Shown: one piece after another, positions 33,321 to 42,735 of the stretch
Position numbering within the stretch: the stretch's first letter is position 1
Layout of the letters: every line of letters begins with the position of its first letter
Origin: Flavobacterium sp. SUN046
Lineage (GTDB): Bacteria > Bacteroidota > Bacteroidia > Flavobacteriales > Flavobacteriaceae
Assembly: GCF_028867965.1 (NCBI RefSeq)
Contig: NZ_JAPQNT010000003.1
Coordinates: 1-64,000 of the forward strand
Length of the DNA stretch: 64,000 nucleotides
Direction: 5' to 3'
Notes under the pieces: model-generated
Seen by the model: the letters and a program-made list of their open reading frames with translations, nothing else
What the model was told of the DNA's origin: nothing
Databases searched by the model: none
Translations under genes and position numbers: made by a program

Positions 33321-34943
33321 ATGAAACTTAAATTATACATATTATTACTATTCACCACAACGCTTTTTGCACAAAAAGTAACGACTTCTATTGATACAAC
33401 TAAGAACAAGATTGGTGCTGAATTCAAATTAACATTAAAAGCATCCGTTAATAAAACAGATAAAGTTGTTTTTCCTAAAAGTAAAAGTTTTGGCGCGCTA
33501 GAAGTTATCGAATCGTATAAGGTTGACACTATAAAATCAAATGACAAATACGAATTAATAAAAAAATATGGATTAACACAATTCGATTCAGGAAAATATA
33601 CAATTCCAAGAATTCTGGTTTTAATTAATGGTAAACCCAATTTTTCAGACAGTTTAAAAGTTGAGGTAAACGATGTAAAAGTCGATACTTTAAAACAAAA
33701 AATGTACGACATTAAAGATGTTGCAAAAGCTGAATCATCAAGCAATTGGTGGAAATATCTTGTAGCTATTTTGCTTGTAATTGGAATTGGATTTTTAGTG
33801 TTTTGGTTAATTAAAAAATATCAAAAACGTGAAATAATTGAAGAAATTATTTATACATCTCCAATTGAAAAAGCCACTTCTTTATTGCAACAATTAGAAC
33901 AAAAAGAGTTTTTACAACGCGGTGAAGTGAAATTATACTACTCAGAATTAACAGATATTGCCCGAAATTACATCGAAGAAGAAATCAAAATTCCTGCAAT
34001 GGAAAGCACGACTTCTGAACTTCTTTTTGCTTTAAGAAAAGTGGCAAATCAACAAAAATTAAAACTTTCTAAAGAAGCATTAATCAATTTAGAAAAAGTA
34101 TTACAACAAGCCGATTTAGTAAAATTTGCCAAAGTAACGCCGCTAGATTTTGAAATTGAAGAAGATAAAAAACGCATCACAAGCACCATTGTAACCATTC
34201 ACAAAGCCATTCCGGAAATTGTTGAAGACGATGACGAATTACAAGCGTGGAACGAACAACAAAAAGAATTAGCCCGAATTCAGAAGTTGAAAAAACAAAA
34301 ACAAGCACGAATTGTTTCAACAGTCGGAATTGTTTTAGGTGTGTTTGTAATCGCTTTATTGACTTTAATTTACATCAAAGGATTTGATTATGTAAAAGAC
34401 AATGTTATGGGCAATCCAACCAAAGAATTGTCAGAAGGCGAATGGATTTTGAGCCAATACGGAAATCCTGGAGTCACAATTGAAACTCCAAAAGTTCTAA
34501 AAAGAATTGATGCAAGCAAAGTGCTTCCAAAAAATGCTTTTGCGGTTTTAAAAGACATGCAAATGTTTAGTTTTGGAAGTTTGATTGAACCATTTTACAT
34601 TGAAGTTTCTACTAATAAATACAAACAAAATACAGAAGTAAAATTTGAAACTGTTTTAGAAGGAATTACTAAAATTTGGGAAACTCAAGGCGCAACAAAT
34701 ATTCTTTTCAAACAAGAAGATTTTAATACCGATAAAGGAATTACAGGCGTAAAAGCTTATGGAACAATGACTGTTTTAGATAAAGTTAACAACGAAAGTC
34801 AGAAAATGTATTATGAGATTTTATTGTTCAAACAAGACGGCGGATTGCAACAAATTATAGTTTCATATAAAGATGGAGACGAAAATGGCAAGAAGATTTT
34901 AGAACGAATTATCAACTCAGTTGAACTTAAAATCGAGCAATAG
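33321..34943 (+). CDS. BatD-like membrane protein of the Bat operon
   Basis: 540 residues: a signal peptide (LLFTTTLFAQ) and a BatD/oxygen-tolerance-like immunoglobulin domain (~20-135). A membrane helix (WWKYLVAILLVIGIGFLVFW, ~143-165) follows, then a cytoplasmic helical domain (~170-320), a second membrane helix (~330-357) and a periplasmic C-terminal domain (~370-540). The first half resembles DUF4381-type proteins found between MoxR/DUF58 and BatA. Its stop is 2 nt before batA, so translation is coupled. Probably a scaffold for the VWA proteins. Confidence 0.82.
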   Translation: MKLKLYILLLFTTTLFAQKVTTSIDTTKNKIGAEFKLTLKASVNKTDKVVFPKSKSFGALEVIESYKVDTIKSNDKYELIKKYGLTQFDSGKYTIPRILVLINGKPNFSDSLKVEVNDVKVDTLKQKMYDIKDVAKAESSSNWWKYLVAILLVIGIGFLVFWLIKKYQKREIIEEIIYTSPIEKATSLLQQLEQKEFLQRGEVKLYYSELTDIARNYIEEEIKIPAMESTTSELLFALRKVANQQKLKLSKEALINLEKVLQQADLVKFAKVTPLDFEIEEDKKRITSTIVTIHKAIPEIVEDDDELQAWNEQQKELARIQKLKKQKQARIVSTVGIVLGVFVIALLTLIYIKGFDYVKDNVMGNPTKELSEGEWILSQYGNPGVTIETPKVLKRIDASKVLPKNAFAVLKDMQMFSFGSLIEPFYIEVSTNKYKQNTEVKFETVLEGITKIWETQGATNILFKQEDFNTDKGITGVKAYGTMTVLDKVNNESQKMYYEILLFKQDGGLQQIIVSYKDGDENGKKILERIINSVELKIEQ

Positions 34944-34945
34944 TA

Positions 34946-35950
34946 ATGGAAAAAATATCGTTTTTAAATCCGCAATTTTTATGGTTGTTATTGTTAATTC
35001 CAATAGCCGCTGTTTGGTTTTTTTGGAAACAAAATCAGCAAACACCAACATTAAAAATAAGTTCTGTTAAAGGTTTTAAAGCGTCAAATTCGCTTTTAGC
35101 AAAGTTAAAACCATATCTAAATGTGCTTCGACTTTTAGCCTTAAGTTTCTTGATTATCGCTTTGGCACGACCAAGATCTGTAAATATAAGTGATGAAACT
35201 AAAACAACTAAAGGAATTGATATTGTAATGGCAATAGATCTTTCGAGCAGTATGTTGGCGCGAGATTTAACTCCGAGTCGAATGGAAGCTTTGAAAAAAG
35301 TGGCTGTAAACTTTGTTGACGGACGACCAAATGACAGAATTGGGATTGTAGTTTACGCAGGCGAAGCCTATACCAAAACACCTGTTACAAGCGATAAAGC
35401 AATAGTTAAAGAGGCTATCAATGACATTAAATTTGACAATGTACTTCAAGACGGAACCGGAATAGGAATGGGATTGACAACAGCCGTAAACCGATTGAAA
35501 GATAGTAAAGCCAAAAGTAAAGTTATCATTTTGTTGACCGATGGCGTGAACAATGCAGGATTTATTGAGCCAGAAACAGCTGCCGAAATCGCACATGAAT
35601 ACGGAATCAAAGTGTACACAATTGGTTTAGGAACCAACGGAATGGCCGATTTTCCGTATGCTTATGCGCCAAACGGAATTGATTTTTTATATAAAAAACT
35701 TCCGGTAGAAATTGATGAAAAATTAATGAGAAGTATTGCTCAAAAGACTGGCGGAAAATATTTTAGAGCCAACAGCAACTCTAAATTAGAGGAAATTTAT
35801 AGCGAAATCAATAAATTAGAAACAACCGAAATTGAAGAATTGAAGTTCTATGATTACGACGAATTATTTAGACCGTTCGTGTGGATTGCAGGAATTCTAT
35901 TGTTGTTGGAAATAGCATTGAGAAATACGTTATTTAAAAGTTTTATTTAA
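34946..35950 (+). CDS. batA: VWA domain membrane protein BatA
   Basis: A 334-residue protein with two N-terminal membrane helices (~8-28 and ~55-75), a VWA domain with an intact metal-ion site (AIDLSSSMLARDL, then TPVTSD and LTDGVNNAG) and a C-terminal helix (~310-330). The Bat proteins of Bacteroides were named for aerotolerance; their biochemical task is unsettled. Starts 2 nt after the preceding gene. batB, a paralogue, follows. Confidence 0.92.
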   Translation: MEKISFLNPQFLWLLLLIPIAAVWFFWKQNQQTPTLKISSVKGFKASNSLLAKLKPYLNVLRLLALSFLIIALARPRSVNISDETKTTKGIDIVMAIDLSSSMLARDLTPSRMEALKKVAVNFVDGRPNDRIGIVVYAGEAYTKTPVTSDKAIVKEAINDIKFDNVLQDGTGIGMGLTTAVNRLKDSKAKSKVIILLTDGVNNAGFIEPETAAEIAHEYGIKVYTIGLGTNGMADFPYAYAPNGIDFLYKKLPVEIDEKLMRSIAQKTGGKYFRANSNSKLEEIYSEINKLETTEIEELKFYDYDELFRPFVWIAGILLLLEIALRNTLFKSFI

Positions 35951-36005
35951 AAAAGTAGTGCAAATAGAATTTAGCTAAAGTCTAAAATCAAAAATCTGAT
36001 ATTTA

Positions 36006-37049
36006 ATGTTTGAATTAGAAGAAAAAAATTATTTATATTTAATGCTCATCATTCCGATTTTGGTGCTGCTTTTTCTTTATGTTCAGTATTGGAAAAGAAA
36101 AAAGCAGCTGGAATTTGGAGATTTAGATTTGATTAAAAAATTGAGTCCAGAAAAATCTGTTTTTAAACCAGTTTTGAAATTTATTTTTGTTCTTTTAGGA
36201 TTAACTTGTTTGATAATTGCATTGGTGAATCCCAAAATGGGAACCAAAATAGAAAAAGTAAAACGTCAAGGAATTGATATTGTTTTTGCAATTGATGTTT
36301 CTAAAAGTATGCTTGCAGAAGATGTAGCGCCCAACAGATTAGAAAAAAGTAAACAGATAGTTTCTCAGATTATCAATCAATTAGGTGGCGATAAAATTGG
36401 AATTATTGCATATTCAGGCAGTGCATTTCCAGTTTTACCAATGACATCAGATTATGCTGTTGGAAAAATGTTTTTGCAATCAATGAACCCAGGAATGATA
36501 TCGTCTCAAGGAACTTCTATTGATCAAGCAATTGATTTGGCATCAACTAATTTTTTCAATAAAAAAGATAAAACTAATAAATTATTAATCATCATTTCAG
36601 ATGGTGAAGATCATTCTGATAATGCAGAATCAGCAGCAGAAGAAGCCCAAAAATTGGGTTTGAAAATTATTACAATTGGTGTCGGAACCGAAAAAGGCGG
36701 TGTTATTCCGTTTAGAAAAAATGGAGTAATTGAAGCTTATCAAAAAGACAAAGACGGACAAACTGTTGTTACCAAAAGGAATGCAACCGTTTTGGCTGCA
36801 ATTGCTAAAGCGAGTAAAGGCGGTTATGTTGACGGAAATTCTACTAAAACAGTAATTGACTACATCAAAAAAAGATTAGATAATACTCAAAAATCAGAAT
36901 TTGAAGGAACAATGATGGCCGATTTAAAATCACAATTTCAATGGTTTTTAGGCTTCGGATTCTTTTTCTTGTTTGTAGATGTTTTCATGCTAGAAAAGAG
37001 AACAAAATGGGTTAGAAAAATGAATTTGTTTAACGAAGAAAAAGAATAG
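36006..37049 (+). CDS. batB: VWA domain membrane protein BatB
   Basis: A 347-residue paralogue of BatA with the same layout: two N-terminal helices, a VWA domain with the metal site (AIDVSKSMLAEDV, then PMTSD, ISDGEDHSDNAES) and a C-terminal helix (~318-338). It likely forms a heteromeric complex with BatA and the TPR proteins encoded downstream. A gap of 55 nt to batA contains no promoter. Confidence 0.92.
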   Translation: MFELEEKNYLYLMLIIPILVLLFLYVQYWKRKKQLEFGDLDLIKKLSPEKSVFKPVLKFIFVLLGLTCLIIALVNPKMGTKIEKVKRQGIDIVFAIDVSKSMLAEDVAPNRLEKSKQIVSQIINQLGGDKIGIIAYSGSAFPVLPMTSDYAVGKMFLQSMNPGMISSQGTSIDQAIDLASTNFFNKKDKTNKLLIIISDGEDHSDNAESAAEEAQKLGLKIITIGVGTEKGGVIPFRKNGVIEAYQKDKDGQTVVTKRNATVLAAIAKASKGGYVDGNSTKTVIDYIKKRLDNTQKSEFEGTMMADLKSQFQWFLGFGFFFLFVDVFMLEKRTKWVRKMNLFNEEKE

Positions 37050-37114
37050 ATTACAAAAAATCAGAGAATTAAATGAAAATTAAATTCCTAAAAATTTGTG
37101 CAATTCGAGTAAAA

Positions 37115-37858
37115 ATGAAAAAAATAATAACTTTACTAATACTACTAATTTCTTTTGCAATAAAGGCGCAAGAGAAAGACAAGTATTTGCCACAAGGAAA
37201 CGAAAGTTTTGCAACAAAAAACTATTCAGATGCTGAGGTGAATTATAGAATTTCACAATCTAAATTTAAAAAGAAATCAATTTCATCTTACAATTTAGGA
37301 ACGTCAATTTACAAACAAAACCAACCATTAGAAGCCAAATATCAGTTTGAAAAAGCCGTAAAAGATGCCAAAACAAAATCAGAAAAACACCAGGCATTTC
37401 ATAATCTTGGTAACACATTAATGAAAGAAAAAGAGTATTCTAATGCTGTTGAAGCCTATAAAAATGCGTTACGAAATAATCCTTCTGATGAAGAAACGCG
37501 ATACAATTATGCTTTGGCTAAAAAAATGCTGAAAGAAAATCCGCCACCAAAAAACGACGACAAAGGAAAAGACAATAAAAAAGATAACAAGAAAGACGAT
37601 AAAAAGGACGATAAAAAAGACCAAAATAAAGACAAGGATAAAGACAAAAAAGACGATAAAAAGAAAGACGGAAACGATAAAAAAGACAATCAAGACAAAG
37701 GCAATCAGCCACCGCCACAGCCACAACCAACTGGAGCTTCTAAACAAAGAATTCAGAACCTTTTAGACGCGGTAAATAATGAAGAAAAGAAAGTTCAAGA
37801 AAAAGTAAAAGGTAAAAAGGTAGAAGGAAATCCTCAAAAACCTGAAAAAGATTGGTAA
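37115..37858 (+). CDS. batC: TPR protein BatC with Lys/Asp-rich linker
   Basis: 247 residues from the ATG at 37115, which gives a normal signal peptide (LLILLISFAIKAQ); an in-frame ATG at 37073 adds 14 residues. TPR repeats occupy ~20-140 (KHQAFHNLGNTLMKEKEYSNAVEAYKNALRNNPSDEETRYNYA). A highly charged Lys/Asp tract (~150-205, nt ~37554-37701) and Pro/Gln-rich segment follow. The low-complexity tract creates long open frames on the other strand that are not genes. Confidence 0.9.
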   Translation: MKKIITLLILLISFAIKAQEKDKYLPQGNESFATKNYSDAEVNYRISQSKFKKKSISSYNLGTSIYKQNQPLEAKYQFEKAVKDAKTKSEKHQAFHNLGNTLMKEKEYSNAVEAYKNALRNNPSDEETRYNYALAKKMLKENPPPKNDDKGKDNKKDNKKDDKKDDKKDQNKDKDKDKKDDKKKDGNDKKDNQDKGNQPPPQPQPTGASKQRIQNLLDAVNNEEKKVQEKVKGKKVEGNPQKPEKDW

Positions 37859-37863
37859 ATAAA

Positions 37864-39063
37864 ATGAAATGTTTTCAATTACTTATTGTTATTATTTTTT
37901 CCCAGAGTTTATTTGCTCAGGTAGAATTCAAATGCGTTGTTGAAGCTAAAAATATTGCGCCAAATGATTATTTTGCTGTTGATTTTATTCTTAATAAAGA
38001 AAGCGAGGATTTTACACCGCCAGATTTTAAAAAGTTAGGATTGGAACTCATTTATGGTCCAACAAATAGCACAGATCAAACAACTATCAACAACAGTACT
38101 ACTTTAACTATTAAACGTGGTTACATTGTAAAAGCATCTAAAAAAGGAACGTATACAATTGAAAGTGCAACCGCTAAAATTGACGGAGAAACATATAAAT
38201 CTAATACACTAGAGGTTGAAATTCAAAATACAAAAATCGATTCCGATTTATTTAATGACTATTATTTAGTTGCAGAAGTTGACAAAGGCGATTACTGTTA
38301 TTACAATACTGAGCCAATCATGTTGAGCTATAAAATTTATTTTAATAAAGACTTGCATATTGCTTCTTATCAGTTTTTAAACCAACCTAATTATAATGAT
38401 TTAGTTACTAAAGAGTATCTTTATGATAAGCCACAAGGTTATAACGAAATGTATTTAGGAAAATCGTATTATTCAAGTGTGTTGAAAAAAGTAATTATTT
38501 ATCCTAACGAAATAGGTGAATTCGAGTTTGATTCTTTAGCAGTAACTATCAGAATCAAAAAATTTGACAAAAAAATTAAAGGAAAAAAACAAACATTCAA
38601 GATAATTACTAAGAATGTATTTTCCAACAAGCCTAAAGTAAATATTTGCGATTTACTTCCTAGAAATCAACCTGATAGCTATTCGGGCGGATACGGAAAA
38701 TTTACAATTAAAGTAGTAAAACCTACTAAAGAACTAATTGTAAATAAACCATTTGATGTAAAAATTGAAATTTCTGGAGATGGAAACTTTGACGGATTTG
38801 TCTTTCCAGAATTGAATTTAATTCCTAGTGTTGTTGAAAGTGATTACGATTTAAAAATAATCAAAACCAACATCACAATTGACAGTCAAGAACAAAGTAA
38901 TTCAAAATTTGGAATTCTTGCAAAACAAACCAAAACAGTTACACTAAAATCAGCAGTTAAAGGAGAACAAATAATTGCACCAATAAATTTTAGTTTCTTT
39001 AATCCAGAAACTAACGCTTACGAAACTTTAAAAACAAAAGAAATTGTTTTAGACATAAAATAG
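37864..39063 (+). CDS. batD: BatD family protein (first copy)
   Basis: 399 residues from the ATG at 37864, 5 nt after the batC stop. Signal peptide (IIFSQSLFAQ), then repeated BatD immunoglobulin-like domains (YTIESATAKIDGETYKSN, then GDYCYYNTEPIMLSYKIYFNK, then PDSYSGGYGKFTI). Unlike the next gene it lacks a C-terminal membrane helix and cytoplasmic domain, so it is probably a soluble periplasmic variant. It is a diverged paralogue of the downstream batD. Confidence 0.88.
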   Translation: MKCFQLLIVIIFSQSLFAQVEFKCVVEAKNIAPNDYFAVDFILNKESEDFTPPDFKKLGLELIYGPTNSTDQTTINNSTTLTIKRGYIVKASKKGTYTIESATAKIDGETYKSNTLEVEIQNTKIDSDLFNDYYLVAEVDKGDYCYYNTEPIMLSYKIYFNKDLHIASYQFLNQPNYNDLVTKEYLYDKPQGYNEMYLGKSYYSSVLKKVIIYPNEIGEFEFDSLAVTIRIKKFDKKIKGKKQTFKIITKNVFSNKPKVNICDLLPRNQPDSYSGGYGKFTIKVVKPTKELIVNKPFDVKIEISGDGNFDGFVFPELNLIPSVVESDYDLKIIKTNITIDSQEQSNSKFGILAKQTKTVTLKSAVKGEQIIAPINFSFFNPETNAYETLKTKEIVLDIK

Positions 39064-39075
39064 ATTATCAATAAA

Positions 39076-40833
39076 ATGAAAAGAGTACTTATCTTTTTTA
39101 CTTTACTTTTATTAAATTCTATGATGGCGCAACAAGTAAAATTTGAAGCCTCAACAGATAGAACTACTTATGCATTAAACGAAACCATCGAAATCACTTT
39201 CTCGATGAATGTTGATGCAGATAACTTTGAGTTACCACCAATTAGCGATTTTAGAATTCAAGGGCCATTTATTTCAGTTCAAGAATACAATTTTAATGGG
39301 CGTCGCGGATTTGAAAAAAGCTATAAATATTATCTAGTTCCTAAAAAAATAGGAGTTTTTACCATCAAAGAATCCCAAATCGAATTCAACGGAAGATTAT
39401 ATAAAAGTAATCCGTTAAAGATAAAAATCATTAAAGCTATTCAGCAACAAAATGATCCTTATCAAAACGGCGGTGGAGTTCGTCTTGACGATAATTTGTA
39501 TTTAATTACAGAAATTCCTAAAACTAATCCGTATGTAAATGAACCAATTACAATCGTTTACAAACTTTATTTTAGTTATAATATCGGAATTACTAATTCA
39601 CGTGAATTAAACAAACCCAAATACAACGATTTCTGGAGTCAAAACATTGAAATTAAACAACCTGTAGCTCAAGAAGGAATTTTTAAAGGGCAAAATTACC
39701 GTTACATAATTCTTAAAAAAGTAGTTCTTTATCCGCAAAAATCTGGAAATTTAGTTATTGAGCCTTTGTCTATGGATATTGATTGCCAAGTTCCTAAAGG
39801 CCAACCCGATTTTTTTGGCCAAATAGAGGTAGTTAATGCAACTAAAAGAGTTTCAACCGGAAACAAGATTATCAATGTTAAACCGTTACCCGAAAATGGC
39901 AAACCTAAAAGTTTTTCTGGTGCAGTTGGGCGCTTTACATTTGACGTAACACCATCAAGAACTACTTTAAAAAGCGGTGAATCTCTAGATTTGAATATTA
40001 GCGTATCGGGAATAGGAAATTTAAAATTGTTTACTTTACCAAAACCAGAATTGCCAGCTTCTCTAGAGATGTATGATCCGCAACATACTGAAAATGTAAC
40101 CACGCCATTAAATGGAATGAGCGGAACAATTTCTGATAGATACACTATAATTCCGCAAGAAAAAGGAGATTTTACGATAAAGCCAATTCAGTTTTCTTAT
40201 TTTGACTTGAATTCAAATACGTATAAAACAATTACATCCAAAGAAATCCATTTGAATGTTTTACAAGGCTCAGAAGTTGCAAAATCTAATGTTACAAATG
40301 ATACTGAAAAAACGGAAGCAAAAGCTAAAAAGACCTTTGCTTTTATCAAACTAAAAACTACTCTTAAACCAATAGAATCGGATGACTTTTTAGGTTCCAA
40401 TTTGTTTTACGGATTACTAATTGTACCTTTTTTAGCCATTCCGGCATTAGTGCTATTTAGAAAAAGAAAAGAAGCTGAGGATGCTGATATTATTGGAAAC
40501 AAGAAGAAAAAATCGAACGCATTAGCTAAAAAATATTTATCGGAAGCTAAAAAACAAATTAATAACAAAGAGCCTTTTTACATCGCACTCGAAAAAGCAA
40601 TGCACAATTTCTTGAAGGCCAAATTAAACATTGAAACATCTGAAATGAGTAAAGATAAAATTACCGAATTATTGCTTTCGCGAAATGCCAATTCAGAAAC
40701 CGTAAATGAGTTTATTGTTTTGACAGAAAGTTGTGAATTAGCTCGATATGCACCATCAACAAACTCATTAATCAACCAAGATTATGAAAAAGCTGTAGAG
40801 ATTATATCCAATTTAGAAAAACAAATTTCATAA
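39076..40833 (+). CDS. batD: BatD family protein (second, full-length copy)
   Basis: A 585-residue protein with signal peptide (LLNSMMAQ). The tandem BatD domains show the family motifs FELPPISDFRIQGPFISVQEYNFNGR, PYVNEPITIVYKLYFSYNIGI and PKSFSGAVGRFTFDV. One membrane helix (~442-464) and a cytoplasmic helical tail follow. It starts 12 nt after the shorter copy. Full length for the family. Confidence 0.92.
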   Translation: MKRVLIFFTLLLLNSMMAQQVKFEASTDRTTYALNETIEITFSMNVDADNFELPPISDFRIQGPFISVQEYNFNGRRGFEKSYKYYLVPKKIGVFTIKESQIEFNGRLYKSNPLKIKIIKAIQQQNDPYQNGGGVRLDDNLYLITEIPKTNPYVNEPITIVYKLYFSYNIGITNSRELNKPKYNDFWSQNIEIKQPVAQEGIFKGQNYRYIILKKVVLYPQKSGNLVIEPLSMDIDCQVPKGQPDFFGQIEVVNATKRVSTGNKIINVKPLPENGKPKSFSGAVGRFTFDVTPSRTTLKSGESLDLNISVSGIGNLKLFTLPKPELPASLEMYDPQHTENVTTPLNGMSGTISDRYTIIPQEKGDFTIKPIQFSYFDLNSNTYKTITSKEIHLNVLQGSEVAKSNVTNDTEKTEAKAKKTFAFIKLKTTLKPIESDDFLGSNLFYGLLIVPFLAIPALVLFRKRKEAEDADIIGNKKKKSNALAKKYLSEAKKQINNKEPFYIALEKAMHNFLKAKLNIETSEMSKDKITELLLSRNANSETVNEFIVLTESCELARYAPSTNSLINQDYEKAVEIISNLEKQIS

Positions 40834-40886
40834 CCACAAAGCATAAAAACTTAATGATTCTTACTATCTTAATGGTTAAAGAAAAA

Positions 40887-41627
40887 ATGAAGAAAATACT
40901 ATACATAATTGTCCTAATAACTCAATTTTCATTTGCACAAGATGCATTTGAAAAAGGAAATCAATACTATCAAAAAGGAAATTTTCAACAAGCAATTAGC
41001 AACTATGAAAGTGTTTTGGTTTCGGGTAATCAATCTGCGGAGTTATACTTTAATCTAGGAAATTGCTATTATAAATTGCATAAAGTAGCACCAGCGATTT
41101 ACAATTTTGAAAAAGCATTACAACTAAATCCGAATGACCAAGAAATTCAAACCAATTTAGATTTTGCCAAAAGAATGACCGTTGATGATATTAAAGAAAT
41201 TCCTCAAGTTGGTTTTAATAAATTACTTCAAAATCTTGTTTCAATTTTTAATTATGATACTTGGGCTTCGATTGCAGTTATATTTGCATTCCTATTTTTA
41301 CTAAGTTTTGTTGGATATTATTTTTCACCATCAGCAGTTAAAAAGCGAATTTTCTTTACATCAATGTTTGTAATTTTTATTGGAATACTTGTCAGTGTTT
41401 CGTCAGCAATTTCAGAGAAAAGCCGAATTTCGAACGAAAAAGCAGCCATAGTTTTTGCCGAAAAAGCATCGGTGAAATCAGAACCTAAATTGTCTGCAAC
41501 AGAAACTATTTTGCTTCATGAAGGAACAAAAGTATTCATTTTAGAAAGTATCGCCAATTGGAAAAAAGTACAACTCACCGATGAAACAACCGGTTGGATA
41601 AGTGATGAAGCGATTAAAGAGCTTTAG
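40887..41627 (+). CDS. batE: TPR/SH3 membrane protein BatE
   Basis: 246 residues from the ATG at 40887 (signal peptide LITQFSFAQ). TPR repeats (~20-95: AISNYESVLVSGNQSAELYFNLGNCYYKLHK) are followed by two membrane helices (WASIAVIFAFLFLLSFVGYYF and FFTSMFVIFIGILVSVSSAI) and a C-terminal bacterial SH3 domain (AEKASVKSEPK, then LHEGTKVFIL, then TGWISDEAIKEL). It is the last gene of the Bat operon. Confidence 0.92.
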   Translation: MKKILYIIVLITQFSFAQDAFEKGNQYYQKGNFQQAISNYESVLVSGNQSAELYFNLGNCYYKLHKVAPAIYNFEKALQLNPNDQEIQTNLDFAKRMTVDDIKEIPQVGFNKLLQNLVSIFNYDTWASIAVIFAFLFLLSFVGYYFSPSAVKKRIFFTSMFVIFIGILVSVSSAISEKSRISNEKAAIVFAEKASVKSEPKLSATETILLHEGTKVFILESIANWKKVQLTDETTGWISDEAIKEL

Positions 41628-41650
41628 TTGGCAGATTTAGTCTCAGTCTC

Positions 41651-42095
41651 AGTTTTCAGTCTTATTAGTTTCTCGACAACGTTTGTCACATTCCTTAGGA
41701 GTCTTATTTTATTTGAAAGAATACTTATGCTTTATTTAAATCCAACAATCATATTTTGATAAGCTGATACAAAAGCTATTATATGTATTATTACAATTAT
41801 AAAAAAGATTTTTTTTGAGTTTTTACTTTTGTCTACTATATAGCCATAAATTGGAAATTGAAGAAATAAGATAATTATAAATATATATAATGAATCATAG
41901 TAATTTAAAACTAATCCAGCGTAAGGGAAGCAAAAATAAAGTAATTCGAAATGGTTATATCCTAAAGCGAGATATGAAAAATTGATAATTATTAGCAATA
42001 TTTCAATAATTGACATTTTTGAAATCCATGTTAGTTTTTTTATCATATTTAAATATATTTTGAAGTCTGATTTCTTAAAACCGTGACTGAAAACT
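41651..42095. repeat. Inverted repeat arms flanking the small gene at 41732
   Basis: AGTTTTCAGTC (41651-41661) and its exact reverse complement GACTGAAAACT (42085-42095) bracket the 104-aa gene. The same sequence forms the arms of the compact hairpin at 43098. The left arm is preceded by a CTCAGTCTCAGT tandem. Confidence 0.55.
41732..42046 (-). CDS. Small membrane protein, unknown function
   Basis: A 104-residue hydrophobic protein with three predicted membrane helices (IIEILLIIINFSYLALGY, LYIFIIILFLQFPIYGYI and IFFIIVIIHIIAFVSAY) separated by short loops. No known family is evident. Codon and base composition are more AT-rich than the neighbours, and inverted repeat arms flank it, which suggests a recent arrival. 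Reading frame and topology are plausible, but coding status is not certain. Confidence 0.5.
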   Translation of the reverse strand: MIKKLTWISKMSIIEILLIIINFSYLALGYNHFELLYFCFPYAGLVLNYYDSLYIFIIILFLQFPIYGYIVDKSKNSKKIFFIIVIIHIIAFVSAYQNMIVGFK

Positions 42096-42585
42096 AAACT
42101 TTCTTCTTCAAATCAACAAACCAATCTGATAAAACAGGCATCAAAAACTCCGAAGTTTTCAAAATTGGATTAAAAAACAACGAACTTTTCTGAGTTTCTT
42201 TAGAGATTAAAGCATCATTTATATTCACTTTTTGAAACAAACTCAAAACAACACCAAGAATTAAAGCCGTTTTTAATCCGCCAAAAACAGCGCCACCAAT
42301 CCGATTAATTAATCCTAAAAACAAAGCGCTTGCAATTTTAGAAAACACTTTGGCAAGCAAATGAATTCCTATAACAACCAAAATAAATGTTAGTACAAAT
42401 GCTAAAACTTTTGCCGATTTAGATTCGCCAATAAAACTTCCAACAACAGACGAAAATTTCACTGCAATATAAATCCCAACAAAAAAAGAAATCAACGAAG
42501 CTAATTCAACAATTAATCCATTTTTGATTCCTTTGAAAATTCCGTAACCCAATAAAACACCCAAAAATATATCTATAAAACTCAT
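42094..42585 (-). CDS. CvpA family membrane protein
   Basis: A 163-residue protein with four membrane helices typical of CvpA (MSFIDIFLGVLLGYGIFKGIKNGLIVELASLISFFVGIYIA). It has the conserved glycine-rich central part (FLGLINRIGGAVFGGLKTALILGVVLS). CvpA proteins were named for colicin V production and influence envelope homeostasis; the mechanism is unclear. Its -7 element (minus TATATTTG) is at 42605-42612. Confidence 0.88.
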   Translation of the reverse strand: MSFIDIFLGVLLGYGIFKGIKNGLIVELASLISFFVGIYIAVKFSSVVGSFIGESKSAKVLAFVLTFILVVIGIHLLAKVFSKIASALFLGLINRIGGAVFGGLKTALILGVVLSLFQKVNINDALISKETQKSSLFFNPILKTSEFLMPVLSDWFVDLKKKV

Positions 42586-42604
42586 AATTCTTCTAAAATA
42601 AAAG

Positions 42605-42612
42605 CAAATATA
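42605..42612 (-). promoter_or_regulatory. -7 element of the CvpA-family gene
   Basis: The minus strand reads TATATTTG, 20 nt before the start codon. Confidence 0.5.
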
Positions 42613-42658
42613 ACAGAATATAGAACATAGAAAATAGAGAAAAGACTCGAAATGTAAT

Positions 42659-42666
42659 TATATTTG
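42659..42666 (+). promoter_or_regulatory. -7 element of the gene at 42736
   Basis: TATATTTG on the plus strand. It lies between the arms (AGAAAATAGAGAAAAGA / TCTTTTCTCTTTCATCTATTTTCT) of an imperfect inverted repeat spanning about 42628-42725. Confidence 0.45.
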
Positions 42667-42735
42667 CAAATATCAAATTTTGAAGGTGAGAAGTCTATTT
42701 TCTTTTCTCTTTCATCTATTTTCTAAAAACAAAAA

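Noticed and set aside
37469..37747. Three overlapping long minus-strand frames inside batC
   Set aside because: They are mirrors of the Lys/Asp-rich low-complexity tract; the translations are Phe/Leu/Val/Ser runs with no start signals. The plus-strand batC is the real gene.
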